A DNA stretch of 64,000 nt. It comes from Luzula sylvatica. Lineage: Eukaryota; Streptophyta; Magnoliopsida; Poales; Juncaceae. Below the pieces are notes generated by a model. The model worked only from the letters and a program-made list of their open reading frames with translations, had not been told where the DNA came from and did not search any database. This document shows, piece after piece, positions 60,110 to 64,000 of the stretch; position 1 is the stretch's first letter, and each line of letters opens with the position of its first letter. The stretch is taken from assembly GCA_946800325.1 (NCBI GenBank), contig OX326960.1, positions 52,385,355 to 52,449,354 on the forward strand, in the 5' to 3' direction. The translations under genes and the position numbers were made by a program.

Positions 60110-60780
60110 AGAGATAAAGATAGGCCAAAAGGTATGTATATATAATATACACCTTTTCAAACAGAAAACTGCTCGCACCCCTTCAGTATTCAGTTGAAAC
60201 GAAAATCTTAAATCGTTCGAACCGACTTTGAATGTGAACGAAAGTTCTAGATAATCTTATTATCTTTCCAACCCCAGTGGATTGGACTCGATTGGAATTC
60301 GGATGCGAATATTACGGACGTTTTACTAACTGTATGTCAAACAGTCCCAACCTTTCGGTATTTCATTCAAACGACATTGATAATTCGTCCAAATGAAAAC
60401 ACTTTCTATATCAAAGTCATAGATAATCTAATTATCTAACTAACCCAATTTGATCCAATCAATATGGAGTTCCCCACTGAAAATTAGGCCAATTGTAGTA
60501 AAATACGGACAAACGAAAGTTCTATATAATCTTATTATCTAACTAACACAATTGGATTGGACTCAATTGGAGTTTCGATGCGACATATACGGAAGTTTTA
60601 GTCTCTGTATGTCAAACAGTCGCACCCTTTCAGTATTCCATAAAAACGACACTGATAATTCGTTCAAATGAAAAACCTTTCTGTATCAAAGTCATAGATA
60701 ATCTCATTATATAACTACGCCAATTTGATCCAATCAATTTGGAGTTTCCCACTGAAAAGTATCTTAGTTTTACTCAATGT
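60110..60780 (-). repeat. LTR/U3-like segment inside the leader of Copia copy 2
   Basis: Between gag and the PBS there is sequence matching the family's own U3: GGCCAAAAGGTATGTATAT, AACTGTATGTCAAACAGTC (twice, about 60329 and 60606) and GATAATCTTATTATCT repeats. In copy 1 the corresponding place has unrelated GC-rich sequence (about 9040-9150). It is probably a partial LTR gained by recombination or template switching. The unit is itself doubled. Confidence 0.65.
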
Positions 60781-61039
60781 TTCGTATTCTAATTTTCTGC
60801 AGATTTTGCCGTTTCTTCCGTTTTCGCTCGTTTCTGAAACGATAAATCATGAAACCTTTTCACGATAATTCCTAGATAATCTCAATCAACTTTTGATTGA
60901 TCTCTAGTGAATTCTACTTGTGATTTTTAACGAAATTGGAATCTCTATATCTATCATCATGCAAACGGGTACGAACTTTGATAACCCGTGCATATATCAA
61001 ATATACGACTATGATTCGACCCTCGAATCGATGGCGATC

Positions 61040-61051
61040 GCTCTGATACCA
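61040..61051 (-). other. Primer-binding site (initiator tRNA-Met) of Copia copy 2
   Basis: GCTCTGATACCA on the plus strand, one base from the 5' LTR, the same as in copy 1. Confidence 0.9.
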
Positions 61052-61052
61052 C

Positions 61053-62098
61053 TGTTGGAAATTCACCCGACTCCGGGCCCGCGCAGCGGATATGAAGGCC
61101 CGGTCCGGTTCCCTAAATCCAAGATCACGCCATGACTTCGAGGGTACGATGCAATAGAAGGATAGACGATTACCAGCGTGAAATTGATCACGCACGACGG
61201 GTTGATCGCTCGCATCCTTTCTTACTCCGGTGTCACGTTGGTGACTAGCCCGTGTGTCCCATACCACACGTCTCCCACCGTCTTGACACGCCTCCGGTTG
61301 TCTTTCGTGCGTCCCACGTCCACACTCTTCCACAGCCCACAGTTTTTCTCCTTCGGTTTGATCACAATCGGAGAGCCACAAGTGTCGCTCCTCTACTTGT
61401 ATCCACCGTGAGTCGGAGTTTGTCGGTCGCGGGTGCAACTGCCTAGACGCTGCACCGGCGAACTTGCTTGATTAGATCGATTCTCTACACCGAGAAAAAC
61501 TCTTTTTCTCGGTTTTCTCTCTTCGCACTCTTTCACTCTCTTGAAAGATGTTTCTTTATATTTCTGGATTATTCTGAATAATATCATATATTCATCTGAA
61601 TGATCTAGTCCTTAGATGAGAGAGAATTATCCTATTTATATCACATAGGATTAGGATTGGCCAAAAGACATGTATATCCAATATACACTCTTTCACACAG
61701 GAAGATGCATGAATCTGTTCAGTATTATGTCCATACGAAATTGGTAAATTCCTCTGACAGAAAATCAACCTACATAAAAGTTGTAGATAATCTTATTTTC
61801 TACCCAACCCAATTTGGCCTGGCCCAATTGGAGTTCGTATACAAAAGTTATGACCGTTTTACTAACTGTATGTCATACTGTTGCACCCTTTCGGTATTTC
61901 ATAGAAACGATACTGATACTTCGTTCATATGAAATATATTTCTACATGAAGGTTGTAGATAATCTTATTATCTATCTAACCCAATTTGAACCATTCAAAT
62001 TGGATTTTCTTACTGAAAGATATGACCACGAATGTACGCTTACATTCGTTTATCCTTGTGTACACTTTTACGGTTGATCCGAAACTGTATTTCCTTCA
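61053..62098 (-). repeat. 5' LTR of Copia copy 2
   Basis: TGTTGGAAATTCACCC to TTCCTTCA, 1046 bp, nearly identical to the partner LTR. A minus-strand TATA (TATAAATAGG) lies at about 61631-61640. Confidence 0.9.
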
Positions 62099-62399
62099 AA
62101 TACTAGTTGTGTATACAAAATATATAATGTATTAAATATTGAAATTATGTATATCAATGACATATAATTTTTTTTAAATTAGTATATGTTAAAAAAAATT
62201 ATAGAGATTATTAAATTAATAAAATAATATAAAAATGTTCAATAAAATTTAAACGAAAATAGAAGGTTACTTTGGTAAAAAAAAAATAACATCATGAAAT
62301 GTTAAGTTGAACGGTTTTTTTTTTAAGTATCAAAAAGTGAAGGGTTTGTTAACAACTTAAAGAAAAGACGGGATTATTTGGAAATTTCCCTTTAATAAA

Positions 62400-62618
62400 C
62401 CTAAGAGAGCATACATGGTGTTCCCCATTTCTCCCATTCATTGTTAATTAAATCAGCATGACCTCAACCTGTTAATTGAAATGGAAATGGCCCAAAAATC
62501 AGTTCCCTCATAAGGACACGATGGTGCTTTGAATTAACTCGGCCCTCTATTAACTCTTAATCCATTTATGAATTAATTGTTAATCGGATTCTAAAACATT
62601 CAAAACTGAGCCAGCCCA
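62400..62618. other. Unassigned TTAATTG-rich sequence
   Basis: It begins with CATACATGGTGTTCCCC, resembling the start of the MITE at 21345, and contains repeated TTAATTGTTAATCGG motifs. It may be a MITE remnant, but no boundary was found. Confidence 0.3.
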
Positions 62619-62780
62619 TATATAAACCCATAACCCCCATATCTTTCTCCTCATTTCTCAGCCGTCAAATTGTCTCTCTCTCTCCCTTTCCGGGACTCTC
62701 TCTCTCCCTCTCCCTCTCCCTCTACCTCTCCGTGACTCTCTCTCTCCCTCTCCCTCTCCGTGACTCTCTCTCTCTCGCAC
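62619..62780 (+). promoter_or_regulatory. Promoter-like stretch with TATA box and CT-rich leader
   Basis: TATATAAA (62619-62626) follows AGCCAGCCCA and is followed, after about 30 bp, by CTCATTTCTCAGCCG and a CT-rich minisatellite (units such as CTCCGTGACTCTCTCTCTCC, 62670-62780). This resembles the core promoter and 5' leader of a plant gene reading rightward. No coding exon was found before the window ends, so it could belong to a gene with a leader intron or to a relic. Confidence 0.35.
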
Positions 62781-64000
62781 AAAGAAACACATCCTTTTAT
62801 CGGAATTTGTAGTTGTTTCTGTAGTATTTACTTGGAAGTTTGATTGTTTTTTGAGTGATTTCTCAGGATATACTAAAAAATCGGAACCTTACTCATTTTT
62901 GGTTGTTTTTTTAGTGGTTTAAGAGTGTTTTTTGGTGATATCTCGGGAGTTTGTTGATTTACAAAGAAGTGTTGTTTTTTTTTTAGTATTTGAAGATATT
63001 TTCTAGGTTTATAAGTATTTTATGCAGTTTTTTGTACGTTTTTCGTGAATAATAGGTTCATTTTATTACGATTTTCATATCATTTGTTGTGGTTTAACTT
63101 TTTTGACTGTTTTGTTGATTTTTGACTAATTTTTGACTTATTTTAACTGATATTTTAACCCTAGTTGACTGATTTGTTCTTTTTCGAGTGATTTGTATTT
63201 TTTTTACTGATTTGCGAGTAAATAGTGGTTAAATACTCGTTGCTATTTGTTTGGATTTTTTTTTTCGATTTCATGATGTTACTTGGATAGAATTTTTGTT
63301 GTTAATTCTTTTTTATTTGGTAGTTAAAATTTGAGGTATATTAAGATTCCTTTAAATTTCAGGTTTTATAGCATTAATTAACTGTTATATGGTGCCCTTC
63401 AATTACAAGTTTTAATTGATTTATTAATTCACTTTAATAATTAATTGATTTTCTTTATCCCATTGAAAACTGTTAATTGATGGTTAAGTGATATAATTAT
63501 TAATTGGTAAAATATTATTGTTAATGGTTAAATGGTTAACTGGTTAATTTTGTAATGTTAATTAATTACCAGTTAATTTTGTAATGTTAATTAATTACCA
63601 GTTAATTTTGGTATTGAAACATTATTTGATATTTTTTTAGATTTTAGATTTATTTTTTCATATTTCCTTTTAATTAATAGCTAAATGTGGAATATTGCGT
63701 AGATTGTAGATTTTGTTAATTATTATATTTGTTAATTAGTTGTTAATCAACTGCAAATTTTAGATGAAATGAATTAATTGTTAATTAGTAAAATACTAAA
63801 TATGAAAATTAAATGTGAAACGAATTAATTGTTAATTTTTCATGAAACGAATAAATTATCAATTGGTTACAATTAAGCATGACTTAAGCATGAAATGAAT
63901 AAATTATCAATTGGAAACAAAATCTGAAAATGGATTAGAAATAAAATGTATTATTAAAATGACATTTAATTAACAAGTTAGAATTAAGCATGAATTTTGA
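62781..64000. other. AT-rich sequence, possibly leader intron or intergenic
   Basis: No coding frame over 60 codons and no splice-supported exon was found. The first half is T-rich. The second half is dense in TTAATTG/CAATTAA motifs, including a 29-bp direct repeat around GTTAATTAATTACCAG (about 63559 and 63588). No mobile-element boundary was seen. Confidence 0.4.

Larger units (their letters stand above)
53919..62098 (-). mobile_element. Full-length but coding-dead Ty1/Copia retrotransposon (copy 2)
   Basis: Two LTRs of identical length (1046 bp; 53919-54964 and 61053-62098) carry intact TGTTGG...TTCA termini on the plus strand. The PBS matching initiator tRNA-Met is at 61040-61051 and the purine tract at 54965-54975. 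The flanks share AATA (53915-53918 and 62099-62102), so the TSD is only partly preserved or 4 bp. The interior is collinear with copy 1 and has Copia domain order. It carries an extra segment of LTR-like sequence at about 60110-60780 and is inserted in the Mutator-type element at 53342-62390. Confidence 0.88.
53342..62390. mobile_element. Mutator-type foldback element split by Copia copy 2
   Basis: The outermost right end, read inversely, is GGGAAATTTCCAAATAATCC, and the left end reads AAAAAAATTTGAAATAACCC. Inverted matching resumes strongly further in: TTTTTTAACATATACTAATT on the left (about 53645-53664) against AATTAGTATATGTTAAAAAA on the right (about 62178-62197), and TGTATTATTTTATTAATTT against AAATTAATAAAATAATATA. 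A perfect 9-bp TSD, TTTAATAAA, flanks the whole (53333-53341 and 62391-62399). Without the Copia insertion the element is about 0.87 kb. No transposase is present. Confidence 0.75.

Overview
The window is nuclear DNA of a flowering plant, most likely a eudicot. It holds a spliced LysM-GPI receptor gene, a SAUR gene and two nepenthesin-type aspartic proteases, set in AT-rich intergenic DNA full of Copia LTR elements, LINEs, Mutator-like, hAT and Helitron elements, MITEs and long CT/AT/GA/CA microsatellites. No prokaryotic, organellar or viral genes were seen. The species cannot be named from the sequence.

Layout. 1-2687: LINE 3' end, unassigned DNA, and a truncated LTR with CGTCCGGACG palindromes and a 228-bp tandem duplication. 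2688-10592: complete but decayed Copia element on the minus strand (two 1170-bp LTRs, TSD GTGTA). 10615-15009: tandem satellite of about 175 bp, interrupted by a 1703-bp solo LTR (TSD ATTAC) whose U3 is packed with TCCGTCATGACGGA-type palindromes. 16014-17833: intact six-exon LYM1/LYM3-like gene (409 aa). 19456-19758: SAUR gene on the minus strand. 20.4-24.6 kb: MITE cluster, a 567-bp hAT element and a Helitron end. 24.8-28.4 kb: Mutator-like element holding a 5'-truncated LINE. 28.4-30.3 kb: poly(A)-tailed retroposed sequence of unknown origin. 30.4-31.5 kb: Helitron. 33.6-34.4 kb: Mutator-type foldback element. 35594-36880 and 38331-39614: tandem intronless nepenthesin-like proteases. 41.1-41.5 kb: small hAT element. 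41.7-47.8 kb: partial Copia element containing a solo LTR that itself contains two further solo LTRs. 48.5-53.0 kb: nearly full-length LINE with broken ORF2. 53.3-62.4 kb: Mutator-like foldback element split by a second full-length Copia element (1046-bp LTRs). 62.4-64.0 kb: AT-rich DNA with a promoter-like stretch.

Four host genes look intact: an immune-type LysM receptor, an auxin-responsive SAUR, and two secreted aspartic proteases from a local duplication. They do not form an operon or a shared pathway. The rest is mobile DNA, and many insertions are resolved to the base by target-site duplications (TSDs). All boundaries, repeat periods and TSDs were read by eye without alignment software. 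The strongest unusual signal is that several distinct LTR families here carry arrays of short perfect palindromes.
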